DNA of 64,000 nucleotides from Ectopseudomonas mendocina (GCF_016008875.1 NZ_JADTQG010000012.1:62001-126000); one strand, 5' to 3'; numbered from the stretch's first letter, positions 44,056 through 52,735 are shown. Made by a program: numbers and translations. The notes: generated by a model not told the origin, from the letters alone.

Positions 44056-44928
44056 GTGCAGAAGTTATTAGGTGCATTGATCATCGTCGCCTGCGTGCTC
44101 GGTGGTTACGTCATGGCTCATGGCGAGCTGGCCATGCTCTGGCAGCCGGCCGAGGTGATCATCATCGTCGGCGCAGGTTTTGGTGCCCTGGTGGTGGCCA
44201 ACCCCAAGGACGTGCTGCTGGATATGCTGCACCAGATCAAGGGCGTGTTCGTTTACAAGAAGCGTGGCGAGGAGTTCCAGCGCCAGTTGCTGATGATGCT
44301 CTACGAGCTGCTGGAGATGGTCGACGTCGGCGGCCTCAAGGTACTCGATGCGCATATCGAAGAACCCGAGCAGAGCGACCTGTTCGGCAAGTACCCGCTG
44401 ATCCGTCAGGAAAAGAACCTGATGGCCTTCATCGCCGACAACTTCCGCCTGATGGCCATGGGCAAGATCAGCGCGCACGAACTGGAAGGCTTTCTCGAGC
44501 AGGAGCTGGAGGCCATGGAGCATGTGCTGATGCAGCCGTCGCGCTCGTTGCACAAGATCGGCGAGGCCATGCCGGGCTTCGGCATCCTCGCGGCGATCCT
44601 CGGCATCGTCATCACCATGGGCAACATCGGCGGTTCGGTCGCCGAGATTGGTGCCCACGTGGCAGCGGCGCTGGTCGGCACCTTCCTCGGCATCTTCATG
44701 TGTTATTGCGTGATGGACCCGCTGTCGAGCGCCATGGGCCAGCGCATCAAGACCGAGATGTCGGCGCTCGAATGCGTGCGCACCACTCTGGTCGCCCATG
44801 TCGCCGGCAAGCCCACGCTGTTGGCGGTGGATGCCGGACGCAAGCTGATCGAGCAGGACGTCAAGCCCGCGTTCAAGCAGCTGGAAATCTGGGTCAACCG
44901 TTACGAAGATGAAAGGGACGCCGCATGA
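44056..44928 (+). CDS. motA: Flagellar motor protein MotA (LafT type)
   Basis: Stator subunit with four membrane helices, 290 residues. The GTG start at 44056 follows the sigma gene stop by one base. The cytoplasmic loop carries charged residues for rotor contact, and the PGFGILAAILGIVITMGNI segment holds the conserved Pro of helix 3. It has the E. coli-type long form with the MLHQIKGVFVYKK region, so the motor is proton driven by family, not a PomA sodium type. Overlaps motB by four bases. Confidence 0.93.
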   Translation: MQKLLGALIIVACVLGGYVMAHGELAMLWQPAEVIIIVGAGFGALVVANPKDVLLDMLHQIKGVFVYKKRGEEFQRQLLMMLYELLEMVDVGGLKVLDAHIEEPEQSDLFGKYPLIRQEKNLMAFIADNFRLMAMGKISAHELEGFLEQELEAMEHVLMQPSRSLHKIGEAMPGFGILAAILGIVITMGNIGGSVAEIGAHVAAALVGTFLGIFMCYCVMDPLSSAMGQRIKTEMSALECVRTTLVAHVAGKPTLLAVDAGRKLIEQDVKPAFKQLEIWVNRYEDERDAA

Positions 44929-45866
44929 AACAGCGCGGCGGTGACGGCCACGAGATCATCGTCAAGCGGCGTGGCAAGAAGGGCGGCCACGACGCGCATG
45001 GCGGTGCCTGGAAGGTGGCCTTCGCCGACTTCACCATGGCCATGATGGCGCTGTTCATGGTGCTGTGGATCATCCAGCCGCAGACCCAGGACGCCAGCCG
45101 CGCCAACGCCGACATGCTGAATAATCCGCTGGTCGACGGTGGCGCCGGCATTTTCGACGGCACCAGCACCACACCGCTGGAACTCGATGGCGTGCCGGTG
45201 CAGGTCGCCCCGCGCCGTGACCCCGAGAACCGCGCGCGCACGCCGCAGGAAGACCCCGGTGCGGCCCTTGGCGAGGGCCAGCCCGGCGAGCCGCGTCGCC
45301 CGCACTTTAGCGAGTCGGTGCAGATGCAGGAGCTGGCCACGTTGATGAAGGAGCTGGCCCTGCAGCTCGACGCCGAGGCCAACATCGAAGTGCAGGTGGT
45401 GCCTCAGGGCCTGCGTATTCTGATCAAGGACGATGAGCAGCGTTTCATGTTCAATCGCGGCAGTTCCCACCTGAATGCGCATTTCGAAACCCTGCTGCAG
45501 CGTCTGGCCGGTATCCTCGGGCGAGTCGACAACCACCTGATCATCAGCGGCCACACCGACTCCATGCCCTATCGCGGCGTGGTCGGCGGCTACAACAACT
45601 GGAACCTGTCCGGCGACCGCGCACTGCGCGCGCGCAACGTGCTGGTGGAAGCCGGCCTGCCGACCGGCAACGTGCTGCAGGTCGCGGCCCAGGCAGACGG
45701 CATGCCGTTGCTGCCGAACGATCCGGAGAACGGCGCCAATAGGCGTATCGAGCTGCTGTTGCTGACCAGCCAGGCCGAAGGCCTGTATCGCGAGCTGTTC
45801 GGCGAGGCTCAGGTGCGCGCCGAGGTACGCGCCGAAGGCGTCCAGCTCAGCCTGCCGGAGTCCTGA
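44925..45866 (+). CDS. motB: Flagellar motor protein MotB (LafU type)
   Basis: Stator partner of MotA, 313 residues. After a basic cytosolic N-terminus the single helix (about 31-52) has the proton-binding Asp D35 in VAFADFTMAMMALF. The periplasmic part ends in an OmpA-type peptidoglycan-binding domain (about 170-295) with IISGHTDSMPY and NDPENGANRRIELL. The start ATGA overlaps the motA stop. Last gene of the eight-gene flagellar run; it ends 19 bases from the convergent ToxS-like gene. Confidence 0.93.
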   Translation: MKQRGGDGHEIIVKRRGKKGGHDAHGGAWKVAFADFTMAMMALFMVLWIIQPQTQDASRANADMLNNPLVDGGAGIFDGTSTTPLELDGVPVQVAPRRDPENRARTPQEDPGAALGEGQPGEPRRPHFSESVQMQELATLMKELALQLDAEANIEVQVVPQGLRILIKDDEQRFMFNRGSSHLNAHFETLLQRLAGILGRVDNHLIISGHTDSMPYRGVVGGYNNWNLSGDRALRARNVLVEAGLPTGNVLQVAAQADGMPLLPNDPENGANRRIELLLLTSQAEGLYRELFGEAQVRAEVRAEGVQLSLPES

Positions 45867-45884
45867 GCGGTGGTGCCTCTCGCG

Positions 45885-46352
45885 CTAGGGATTGCGCCCA
45901 TGGCAATAGACCTGCCGGGTTTCCAGCGCGTAGAGGCAGCCATCGACGCTGGTCAGGCGAATGGTCGATCCCTTGTGGCGGCCGTAGAGCAGGTTGAACA
46001 CCAGCTCGTCGTCGATCTCGCTGGCCAGCCCGGTGACCTGACCGTCCTCGACACGCAATCGATAATTGCCGAGGAAGCCATAGTCCACCACGCCCGAGGT
46101 TTCCAGAATGCTGTCGCCTTGCCGGGTCATGGCATAGAAGCGACCGTCGTTGACCTGCAGGCTGTGGCTGATGTCCAGTACGCGCCCGTTGCTCAACTGC
46201 ACCTGGCCGGTGGACAGGTAGCGACCATCGAGTTCGGCGCTGGAGGTGAAGCTAAGCCACAGGGCAAGCATGCCCAGCAGCATCGTCAGAGCCGTGGCGA
46301 ACATGGTGAGCAACCAGCCGCCGCTGATGCCGCACTGCTTGCTCTTGCTCAT
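45885..46352 (-). CDS. Small membrane-anchored protein, ToxS-like partner
   Basis: A 155-residue protein with one membrane helix (about 11-35) and a periplasmic domain of about 115 residues that holds two Cys near its end (DGCLYALETRQVYCHG). The start at 46352 overlaps the stop of the upstream ToxR-like gene by four bases (ATGA); a longer frame to 46445 is out of that coupling and is rejected. I find no named family. Topology, size and coupling mirror ToxS, which protects ToxR; this is an analogy, not proven homology. Confidence 0.75.
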   Translation of the reverse strand: MSKSKQCGISGGWLLTMFATALTMLLGMLALWLSFTSSAELDGRYLSTGQVQLSNGRVLDISHSLQVNDGRFYAMTRQGDSILETSGVVDYGFLGNYRLRVEDGQVTGLASEIDDELVFNLLYGRHKGSTIRLTSVDGCLYALETRQVYCHGRNP

Positions 46353-47185
46353 GGCAGGCACCTGCTCAACTGGGCGTCGGCCACCTGATTCAGCTGGCTT
46401 TCGTGCAGCATCAGCGAGCGCGCGCCACCGTTGGGCTGCAGGCACAGCAGTTCATAGATGCCTCCATGCAGGCGCAGCACCAGGCTCGCCGGCTTGCTGG
46501 CCAGAACCGCAAGCCGGCTGGTCAGGCCATGGGTTTGCAGAATCAACTGTTGCAGACGCTGCGAGTCTTGATCGATGTAGTGAACGTGCAGCGGGCCCAG
46601 GTTCATTTCGCTACTGTGCAGATCCTTGGGTTGGCTGATGTTGTACAGCGCCATGAACAGGGCGATGCCAATGAGGCCGAAAATACTCAGCAGAATCAGC
46701 CAGGATGTTTGCTGCCGGCTATGGCGGCGCAAAAAGGCGGGTGATGGGGCCGGGGTATCGAGTGGTTCGCTGACTTCGCCAATGTCATCGATGCTCGGCG
46801 GATAGACCAGATAGTTGGGGTTGAGCAGATAGCCGCGGCGCGGCAGGGTCTGGATGATTTCCCGGCTTTTCTCGTCGCCCAATATCTGGCGCAAGGTGTA
46901 GATCTGCTGGTTGAGGCTGCCCTGGCCGACGACCCGGTCGGCCCAGGCATGATTCATCAGCTCGTCGCGTGACACCACCTCGCCGGGCTCCTGCAACAGG
47001 CGTTCGAGCAGGCGGCTACCGGAGTAGCCCAGGTCGATCTTCTCCTCGATACCACTTTTGACCAGGGTCAGCTGATACAGCGCCGGGTAAAAGTGTGCAT
47101 AGCAATCGCTTCGTCCGGTCCTGATGATCAGACAGGCGATATTGCTTCCCGGCTCGGCGAGCGGCGTTTCGGAGCTGGAATTCAT
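46349..47185 (-). CDS. Transmembrane winged-helix regulator, ToxR/CadC type (LafZ-like)
   Basis: A 278-residue protein with an OmpR-type winged-helix DNA-binding domain (about 48-125: LLERLLQEPGEVVSRDELMNHAW, SLNQQIYTLRQILGD, IIQTLPRRGYLL), a Pro-rich link, one membrane helix (about 161-181) and a periplasmic domain with two Cys near residues 252 and 276. Such regulators bind DNA while in the membrane. The Flag-2 locus of E. coli carries a transmembrane regulator gene, lafZ, near the flagellin; this may be its counterpart. An AAGGA site precedes the ATG, and a sigma-54 promoter lies about 90 bases upstream. Confidence 0.85.
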   Translation of the reverse strand: MNSSSETPLAEPGSNIACLIIRTGRSDCYAHFYPALYQLTLVKSGIEEKIDLGYSGSRLLERLLQEPGEVVSRDELMNHAWADRVVGQGSLNQQIYTLRQILGDEKSREIIQTLPRRGYLLNPNYLVYPPSIDDIGEVSEPLDTPAPSPAFLRRHSRQQTSWLILLSIFGLIGIALFMALYNISQPKDLHSSEMNLGPLHVHYIDQDSQRLQQLILQTHGLTSRLAVLASKPASLVLRLHGGIYELLCLQPNGGARSLMLHESQLNQVADAQLSRCLP

Positions 47186-47268
47186 GCGGTCCTTGGGGCG
47201 AGCGGTGTTTCCGTTTGGAAAGTCCGGGCGATAAGTGGGTCGGCATTCTGGCGTCAGGAAAATACTGT

Positions 47269-47285
47269 GGCAAGTCTTGTGCCAT
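47269..47285 (-). promoter_or_regulatory. Sigma-54 promoter of the ToxR-like gene
   Basis: On the minus strand TGGCACAAGACTTGCCA has GG and GC ten bases apart and TTGC at -12. The start would be near 47258, 73 bases before the ATG. The sequence is also palindromic, so the plus strand gives a weaker match. Confidence 0.78.
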
Positions 47286-47298
47286 AGCTTTGATTGCA

Positions 47299-47327
47299 GT
47301 TGTAGGACAACAATTGAACTCGTTCAA
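47299..47327. promoter_or_regulatory. Two inverted repeats upstream of the ToxR-like gene
   Basis: GTTGTAGGACAAC (47299-47311) and TTGAACTCGTTCAA (47314-47327) are adjacent perfect palindromes 40-70 bases before the predicted start. They are candidate activator sites or an autoregulatory operator. Confidence 0.5.
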
Positions 47328-47461
47328 GGCTGATAGCGACCGGGCAGCCAGTTAAGTGGGCACGATCAACGCGAATTGCGAATTGGCTCGATCATTCCGA
47401 AATGCTGTTACGGTTGATCGATTGCGGCGACAGATGGCGATGGTCCGATGGACCATGAAGA

Positions 47462-47483
47462 ACGCCCCGCGAGAGCGGGGCGT
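47462..47483 (-). terminator. Terminator of the first flagellin gene
   Basis: Perfect stem ACGCCCCGC / GCGGGGCGT with loop GAGA, followed on the minus strand by TCTT. A second hairpin, GGCGCAATCCGTTGCGCC (47494-47511), sits between it and the stop codon. Confidence 0.72.
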
Positions 47484-47525
47484 CGGAGGGTGTGGCGCAA
47501 TCCGTTGCGCCTAAATGACGCGGGA

Positions 47526-48437
47526 TCAGCCCAGCAGGGACATGACCATGCCCGGCATCTGGCCGGCCTGCTTGAGCATGGAAATGCCGGACTGCATCAG
47601 CATGCTGTTCTTGGTCATGTTGGCGCTTTCCTTGGCGAAGTCGGCATCCATGATGCGTCCCTTGGCCATGTCGGTGTTGTCCTTCATGTTGCCCAGGTTG
47701 TTGGCGGTGTGGTTCAGGCGGTTGATGTTGGCACCGAACTGGGCACGCAGCGCGCCGATGTCGTCGAGTGCGTCGCTCAGCGTATCGATCATCGCGTTGG
47801 CGTTGGTGTTGACCGCAGTATCCGGATCCTGGGTGGTGGCCAGTTCGGTACCCGGAGTTCCAGCGGTGGTGTAGGTATCGGAAATCGCCGCCAGGGAGGT
47901 GCCCAGAGCGGTCAGCTTGGTGCTGACGTCCAACTCCAGGGTTTCGGCAGAGCTGGAGCCGATCTGGAAGTTGACTGCAGCGGACAGTTTGCCGTTGGAG
48001 CCGTCGACGGTAGTGCCGTTGCTGAACAGGTTCTCGCCGGCATACTTGGTGTTTTTGACGATGTTGGCCATTTCCTTGCCGAGCTCGTCGTATTCGTTCT
48101 GCAGGGCGATCAGGTCGGCGCCGCTGTTGGTGGCGTTGGAGGCCTGGGTGGCCAGGTCCTTCATGCGCTGGACGATATCGGTCATCTCGCTGAAGGCGCC
48201 TTCGGCGGTCTGCAGCAGGGAGATGGCATCACCGGTGTTGCGCATGGCCACGTCCATGCCGCGCGACTGGGCATTGAGGCGGGTGGCGATCTGCAGGCCG
48301 GCGGCATCGTCGGCGGCGCTGTTGATGCGCAGGCCGGTGCCCAGGCGCTGTTGGTTGGTGCCCAGGGCGTTGTTGGTCTTGCCCAGGTTGGTCTGGGTGA
48401 CCAGCGAGGAGTAGTTGGTATGAATCGAGAGAGCCAT
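47526..48437 (-). CDS. lafA: Lateral-type flagellin, copy 1
   Basis: Filament subunit of 303 residues, short like lateral flagellins. The N-terminal 100 residues (MALSIHTNYSSLVTQTNLGK..) and C-terminal 90 residues (GANINRLNHTANNLGNMKDN.., ending MPGMVMSLLG) are the coiled-coil D0/D1 parts. They are nearly identical to copies 2 and 3, while the middle (about 125-215) differs and is the longest of the three. A GAAGGAATAC leader and a conserved promoter-like box lie upstream. Confidence 0.95.
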   Translation of the reverse strand: MALSIHTNYSSLVTQTNLGKTNNALGTNQQRLGTGLRINSAADDAAGLQIATRLNAQSRGMDVAMRNTGDAISLLQTAEGAFSEMTDIVQRMKDLATQASNATNSGADLIALQNEYDELGKEMANIVKNTKYAGENLFSNGTTVDGSNGKLSAAVNFQIGSSSAETLELDVSTKLTALGTSLAAISDTYTTAGTPGTELATTQDPDTAVNTNANAMIDTLSDALDDIGALRAQFGANINRLNHTANNLGNMKDNTDMAKGRIMDADFAKESANMTKNSMLMQSGISMLKQAGQMPGMVMSLLG

Positions 48438-48487
48438 AAGAGTATTCCTTCGTGCGTGAACGCCTGGAAGCGGTGCTGTAGGAACAG

Positions 48488-48514
48488 GGCGACCGTTTTC
48501 GCGAATGCCTTAAG
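48488..48514 (-). promoter_or_regulatory. Conserved promoter-like box of flagellin copy 1
   Basis: Minus strand TTAAG-N13-CGGTCGCCC, present with the same spacing before all three flagellin genes. It is a candidate LafS promoter, although it differs from the E. coli sigma-28 consensus TAAA-N15-GCCGATAA. Confidence 0.5.
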
Positions 48515-48545
48515 GGCGGACGGCGTTTAGTCGTACATGTGGAGT

Positions 48546-48563
48546 GGCGCAGTCCCTTGCGCC
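48546..48563 (-). terminator. Hairpin after flagellin copy 2
   Basis: GGCGCA-GTCCCT-TGCGCC stem directly after the stop codon, without a T run. The same hairpin follows copies 1 and 3. Confidence 0.4.
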
Positions 48564-48577
48564 TGGAAAGCCCGTGA

Positions 48578-49414
48578 TCAGCCCAGCAGGGACATGACCA
48601 TGCCCGGCATCTGGCCGGCTTGCTTGAGCATGGAAATGCCGGACTGCATCAGCATGCTGTTCTTGGTCATGTTGGCGCTTTCCTTGGCGAAGTCGGCATC
48701 CATGATGCGACCCTTGGCCATGTCGGTGTTGTCCTTCATGTTGGCCAGGTTGTTGGCGGTGTGGTTCAGGCGGTTGATGTTGGCACCGAAACTGGCACGC
48801 ATCGCACCGACATCGTCCAGCGCGCCTTCCAGCGCGGTCATCGCCGCACCGGCGTTGGCCGCAGTGTCGAGGGTCAGGGCGGCCACGTCGGTATTGAGCG
48901 TGGTGTCCAGGGTGCCCAGATCGGTGCTGACGTCAAAGCTCAGGGTTTCTGCCGAGCTGGAGCCGATCTGGAAGCTGACGGCGGCGGCGAGCTTGGTGGT
49001 GAACAGGTTTTCGCCCGCGTATTTGGTGTTGTTGAAGATGTTGGTGATCTCTTTGGCCAACTCGTCGAATTCGGACTGCAGGGAGGTGCGGTCATCGGCA
49101 GAGTTGGTGTCGTTCGCCGCTTGGGTGGCCAGATCCTTCATACGCTGCAGGATGTCGGTGGTTTCGTTGAACGCACCTTCGGCGGTTTGCAGCAGGGAGA
49201 TGGCGTCGCCAGTGTTGCGCATGGCCACGTCCATGCCGCGCGACTGGGCATTGAGGCGGGTGGCGATCTGCAGGCCGGCGGCATCGTCGGCGGCGCTGTT
49301 GATGCGCAGGCCGGTGCCCAGGCGCTGTTGGTTGGTGCCCAGGGCGTTGTTGGTCTTGCCCAGGTTGGTCTGGGTAACCAGCGAGGAGTAGTTGGTATGA
49401 ATCGAGAGAGCCAT
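48578..49414 (-). CDS. lafA: Lateral-type flagellin, copy 2
   Basis: A 278-residue flagellin, second of three in tandem. N- and C-terminal regions are almost identical to copy 1, even at the DNA level, including the leader up to the promoter box. The middle region (about 115-190) is different and shorter. Such a pattern shows recent duplication or gene conversion of the ends with divergence of the exposed middle domain. GAAGGAATACACTC stands before the ATG. Confidence 0.95.
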   Translation of the reverse strand: MALSIHTNYSSLVTQTNLGKTNNALGTNQQRLGTGLRINSAADDAAGLQIATRLNAQSRGMDVAMRNTGDAISLLQTAEGAFNETTDILQRMKDLATQAANDTNSADDRTSLQSEFDELAKEITNIFNNTKYAGENLFTTKLAAAVSFQIGSSSAETLSFDVSTDLGTLDTTLNTDVAALTLDTAANAGAAMTALEGALDDVGAMRASFGANINRLNHTANNLANMKDNTDMAKGRIMDADFAKESANMTKNSMLMQSGISMLKQAGQMPGMVMSLLG

Positions 49415-49463
49415 GAGTGTATTCCTTCGTGCGTGAACGCCTGGAAGCGGTGCTGTAGATACA

Positions 49464-49490
49464 GGGCGACCGTTTTCTCGAATGCCTTAA
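49464..49490 (-). promoter_or_regulatory. Conserved promoter-like box of flagellin copy 2
   Basis: TTAAG-N13-CGGTCGCCC on the minus strand, 50 bases before the start codon, as for copies 1 and 3. Confidence 0.5.
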
Positions 49491-49521
49491 GGGCGCTGGC
49501 GTTCAGTGGTGAAATGGGTGT

Positions 49522-49539
49522 GGCGCAGTCCCTTGCGCC
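49522..49539 (-). terminator. Hairpin after flagellin copy 3
   Basis: GGCGCA-GTCCCT-TGCGCC directly after the stop codon, the same as after copy 2; no T run. Confidence 0.4.
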
Positions 49540-49553
49540 GGCTAAGCGCGTGA

Positions 49554-50393
49554 TCAGCCCAGCAGGGACATGACCATGCCCGGCATCTGGCCGGCCTGCT
49601 TGAGCATGGAAATGCCGGACTGCATCAGCATGCTGTTCTTGGTCATGTTGGCGCTTTCCTTGGCGAAGTCGGCGTCCATGATGCGACCCTTGGCCATGTC
49701 GGTGTTGTCCTTCATGTTGGCCAGGTTGTTGGCGGTGTGGTTCAGGCGGTTGATGTTGGCGCCAAGCTGCGAACGCAGAGTGCCGACGGCGTCCAGAGCG
49801 GTTTCCAGCTCGTCCATGGCGCTACCGGCGTTGGTGGCGTCATCGAGGGTCTCGGCCTTGATGGTGGTGATCGCACCGGTAACGGCGGTCAGGTTTGCAC
49901 TGGCGTTGAACGACAGGGTTTCGGCGCTGCTGGAGCCGATCTGGAAGGTCATTGCAGCGGTCAGCTTGCCACCGGCAGCAAACAGGGCTTCGCCTGCGTA
50001 CTTGGTGTTGCTGATGATGTTGGTCAGCTCGTTGCCCAGCTCGTCGTACTCGGCCTTCAGCGAGGTACGGTCGTCGTCGCTGTTGGTGTCGTTCGCGGCC
50101 TGGGTGGCAAGGTCCTTCATGCGTTGCATGATGTCGGTCATCTCGCTGAAGGCGCCTTCGGCGGTCTGCAGCAGGGAGATGGAATCACCGGTGTTGCGCA
50201 TGGCCACGTCCATGCCGCGCGACTGAGCGTTGAGGCGGGTGGCGATCTGCAGGCCGGCGGCATCGTCGGCGGCGCTGTTGATGCGCAGGCCGGTGCCCAG
50301 GCGCTGCTGGTTGGTGCCCAGGGCGTTGTTGGTTTTGCCCAGGTTGGTCTGAGTGATCAGCGAGGAGTAATTGGTGTGAATCGACAAGGCCAT
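49554..50393 (-). CDS. lafA: Lateral-type flagellin, copy 3
   Basis: A 279-residue flagellin, the first of the array in the direction of transcription. Ends match copies 1 and 2; the middle region (about 120-190) again differs (KAEYDELGNELTNIISNT.., then TAVTGAITTIKAETLDD). Its leader is more diverged than those of copies 1 and 2 but keeps the TTAAG-N13-CGGTCGCCC box. Genes needed for glycosylation are not near. Confidence 0.95.
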   Translation of the reverse strand: MALSIHTNYSSLITQTNLGKTNNALGTNQQRLGTGLRINSAADDAAGLQIATRLNAQSRGMDVAMRNTGDSISLLQTAEGAFSEMTDIMQRMKDLATQAANDTNSDDDRTSLKAEYDELGNELTNIISNTKYAGEALFAAGGKLTAAMTFQIGSSSAETLSFNASANLTAVTGAITTIKAETLDDATNAGSAMDELETALDAVGTLRSQLGANINRLNHTANNLANMKDNTDMAKGRIMDADFAKESANMTKNSMLMQSGISMLKQAGQMPGMVMSLLG

Positions 50394-50457
50394 GATCGTA
50401 ATCCTTCGTGCGGTAGGCGCGGAATGAAGCTGGCTGTGATTGCCTGCTGTAGGTGAA

Positions 50458-50484
50458 GGGCGACCGGCTTTTGGCGCTGCTTAA
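50458..50484 (-). promoter_or_regulatory. Conserved promoter-like box of flagellin copy 3
   Basis: TTAAG-N13-CGGTCGCCC on the minus strand. Because the rest of this leader has diverged from the other copies, conservation of the box suggests function. Confidence 0.55.
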
Positions 50485-50547
50485 ATGACGCCGAAGATTT
50501 TCCTGCACTGCGCAAAGGTTCGGGCACCTGCCTGGGCCTGTAATGAA

Positions 50548-50571
50548 AACGGCGACCCGAAGGTCGCCGTT
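50548..50571 (-). terminator. Terminator of rubA
   Basis: Stem AACGGCGACC / GGTCGCCGTT with loop CGAA; on the minus strand it is followed by TTC. It separates rubredoxin from the flagellins. Confidence 0.8.
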
Positions 50572-50590
50572 GTCGTATTGCCAAGGCCGA

Positions 50591-50758
50591 TCAGCCGATT
50601 TCGATCATCTCGAAATCCATCTTGCCGACGCCGCAGTCGGGGCACAGCCAGTCTTCCGGCACGTCTTCCCAGCGGGTGCCGGGGGCGATGCCGTCATCCG
50701 GCCAACCCTGGCTCTCGTCGTAAATCAGTCCACAGACCACGCATTGCCACTTCTTCAT
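50591..50758 (-). CDS. rubA: Rubredoxin
   Basis: A 55-residue iron protein. Both Cys pairs of the iron site are present: C-VV-C in [14 protein letters not shown] and C-PD-C in [11 protein letters not shown]. The [17 protein letters not shown] segment between them is the rubredoxin core. GAGGTCGAT precedes the ATG. It carries electrons, for example to alkane hydroxylases or oxygen-stress enzymes. In P. aeruginosa rubredoxin genes also lie next to the glc genes. No reductase gene is in the window. Confidence 0.95.
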   Translation of the reverse strand: MKKWQCVVCGLIYDESQGWPDDGIAPGTRWEDVPEDWLCPDCGVGKMDFEMIEIG

Positions 50759-50892
50759 ATCGACCTCGGGTGAATCTCACGGTGCCGGCAAGCTACCGCA
50801 ATTGGCGGGATGCGCCAAGCCGGCTGGCGGCAATCGCCGCCAGTCGGTGGGCCAAGCACAGTCGGGTCGTGCGATAGACGACCCGTGTGGCG

Positions 50893-52593
50893 TCAGCGCG
50901 CGGCCATCAGCGGATCGGTCAGCGCCATGCCGTACATCGCCACCAGCGCGATCACACCAGCCATGGTGAGGTAGTACAGCGTCGGCAGAATGGTCTTGCG
51001 CAGGGTGATGCCTTCACGGCCGAGCAGACCGACGGTCGCCGAGGCCGCCACCACGTTATGGATGGCGATCATGTTGCCCGCCGCCGCGCCGACCGACTGC
51101 AGTGCCACCATCATTGCCCCGGACACACCGAGCAGCTGCGCCGCGTTGAACTGGAACTGCGACAGCATCAGGTTGGACACGGTATTGGAGCCGGCGATGA
51201 AGGCGCCGAGCCCGCCCACCGCCGGGGCGAAGAACGGATACACGCCGCCGACGCTATCGGCCACCAACTGCGCCATGGCTACCGGCATCGACACCAGGTC
51301 GCTGCCATTGACCCCGGAGTTGATCAGGATACGCACCATAGGGATGGTGAAGATCAATACGAAGCCGGCGCCTAGCAGGGTCTTGCTCGACTCGCCCACC
51401 GCCGCCTTGAGCTCGGAAAAACGCATGCGATGGAGGAAGAAGGTCACCAGCACCACCATGCACAGGATGCCGCCCGGCAGGAACAGCGGCTCGATGGTGC
51501 CGGACACGCCGGTCTCGCCGAGGATGTCCTTCCAGCCGAAGGTAACGCTCATCAGCGCCGCTTTCACCTCGGGGAAGGTGCGCGAGATCACCAGGAATAC
51601 CGCCAGCAGCAGGTAGGGCGCCCAGGCCATGGGCACCGAGATCGGCGCCTTGCCTGCCACCTCGTCCAGTCTCATTTCGATCTTGCCCATCCAGTCGGAC
51701 GGCCAGTCCTTGGGATCGGCGAAGTCCCAGGTGTTCTTGGGCAACAGAAAGCCCGCTTTGGCAGCCGGCACCACGATGGCCAGGCCGACCAGGGCGCCGA
51801 TCATCGAGGGGAATTCCGGGCCGAGGAACACGCCGGCCGCCATGTACGGCAGGGAGAAGGCGAAGGCGGTGAAGATGGCGAACGGCGCGATGGCCAGGCC
51901 TTCCTTCCAGCTCTGATTGCGACCGAAGAAGCGCGTCATGATCATCACCATGATCAGCGGCATCAGCAGGCCGATCAGGCCGTGGGTGATGGCCACCCGC
52001 GAATAGATCAGGTGGAAGAAGGTTTCCCAGGTGCTGCCGGTGGCCACCAGTTGCTCAGTGATGCCGGTCTTGTCCAGGCCGGCGCCGACGCCCACCAGAA
52101 TCGGCGTACCCACCGCCCCGAAGGACACCGGTGTGGACTGCACCATCATCCCCAGCACCACTGCGGCCAGGGCCGGGAAGCCTAGCGCCACCAGCAGCGG
52201 CGCGGCCACTGCGGCCGGGGTGCCGAAGCCGGAGGCGCCCTCGATGAAGCAGCCGAACAGCCAGGCGACGATCAGCGCCTGCACGCGGCGGTCCGGGCTG
52301 ATGTTGGAGAAGCCCCGACGAATCGCCGCGATGCCACCGGAGTGCTTGAGGGTGTTCAGCAGCAGGATCGCGCCGAAGATGATCCACAGGATCGAGGCCG
52401 TGAGAATCAGCCCCTGCAGACTGGAGGCAATGACCCGGTTGAGGGACATGTCCCAGGCCAGCAGGCCGATCAGGGCGGTGAGGACGAACACCAGCGGCAT
52501 CGCGTACTTGGCCGGCCAGCGAAAGCCGATCAGCAGTACACCCGCCAGTACCAGTGGCACGAAGGCCAGGATGGAGAGCAGCGTTTGACTCAT
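50893..52593 (-). CDS. L-lactate/glycolate permease, LldP/GlcA family
   Basis: A 566-residue permease with about 12-14 membrane segments. The start at 52593 has AAGAAGGAA before it and begins at [11 protein letters not shown]; the earlier frame start is in the leader. Family motifs include [22 protein letters not shown] and [17 protein letters not shown], and near the end [14 protein letters not shown]. Both LldP and GlcA take up lactate and glycolate. Because it stands next to glcB and the glc operon I infer glycolate as the main substrate. Confidence 0.9.
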   Translation of the reverse strand: MSQTLLSILAFVPLVLAGVLLIGFRWPAKYAMPLVFVLTALIGLLAWDMSLNRVIASSLQGLILTASILWIIFGAILLLNTLKHSGGIAAIRRGFSNISPDRRVQALIVAWLFGCFIEGASGFGTPAAVAAPLLVALGFPALAAVVLGMMVQSTPVSFGAVGTPILVGVGAGLDKTGITEQLVATGSTWETFFHLIYSRVAITHGLIGLLMPLIMVMIMTRFFGRNQSWKEGLAIAPFAIFTAFAFSLPYMAAGVFLGPEFPSMIGALVGLAIVVPAAKAGFLLPKNTWDFADPKDWPSDWMGKIEMRLDEVAGKAPISVPMAWAPYLLLAVFLVISRTFPEVKAALMSVTFGWKDILGETGVSGTIEPLFLPGGILCMVVLVTFFLHRMRFSELKAAVGESSKTLLGAGFVLIFTIPMVRILINSGVNGSDLVSMPVAMAQLVADSVGGVYPFFAPAVGGLGAFIAGSNTVSNLMLSQFQFNAAQLLGVSGAMMVALQSVGAAAGNMIAIHNVVAASATVGLLGREGITLRKTILPTLYYLTMAGVIALVAMYGMALTDPLMAAR

Positions 52594-52735
52594 GGGTTGG
52601 TTCCTTCTTTTTCTTGTGAACCACAGTTTTCCGGGGATACCCGGCGCCACGCATCTGGAAGGGCCGGGCACCACGGCGCCGACCTTTCCGCGAGCCGCGA
52701 CGGCAGGGATCACCCGCCACCGCGCTCATGCTCGA

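Noticed and set aside
48537..49391. Plus-strand frames opposite the flagellin genes that resemble one another
   Set aside because: Their mutual similarity only reflects the duplicated flagellin genes on the other strand.
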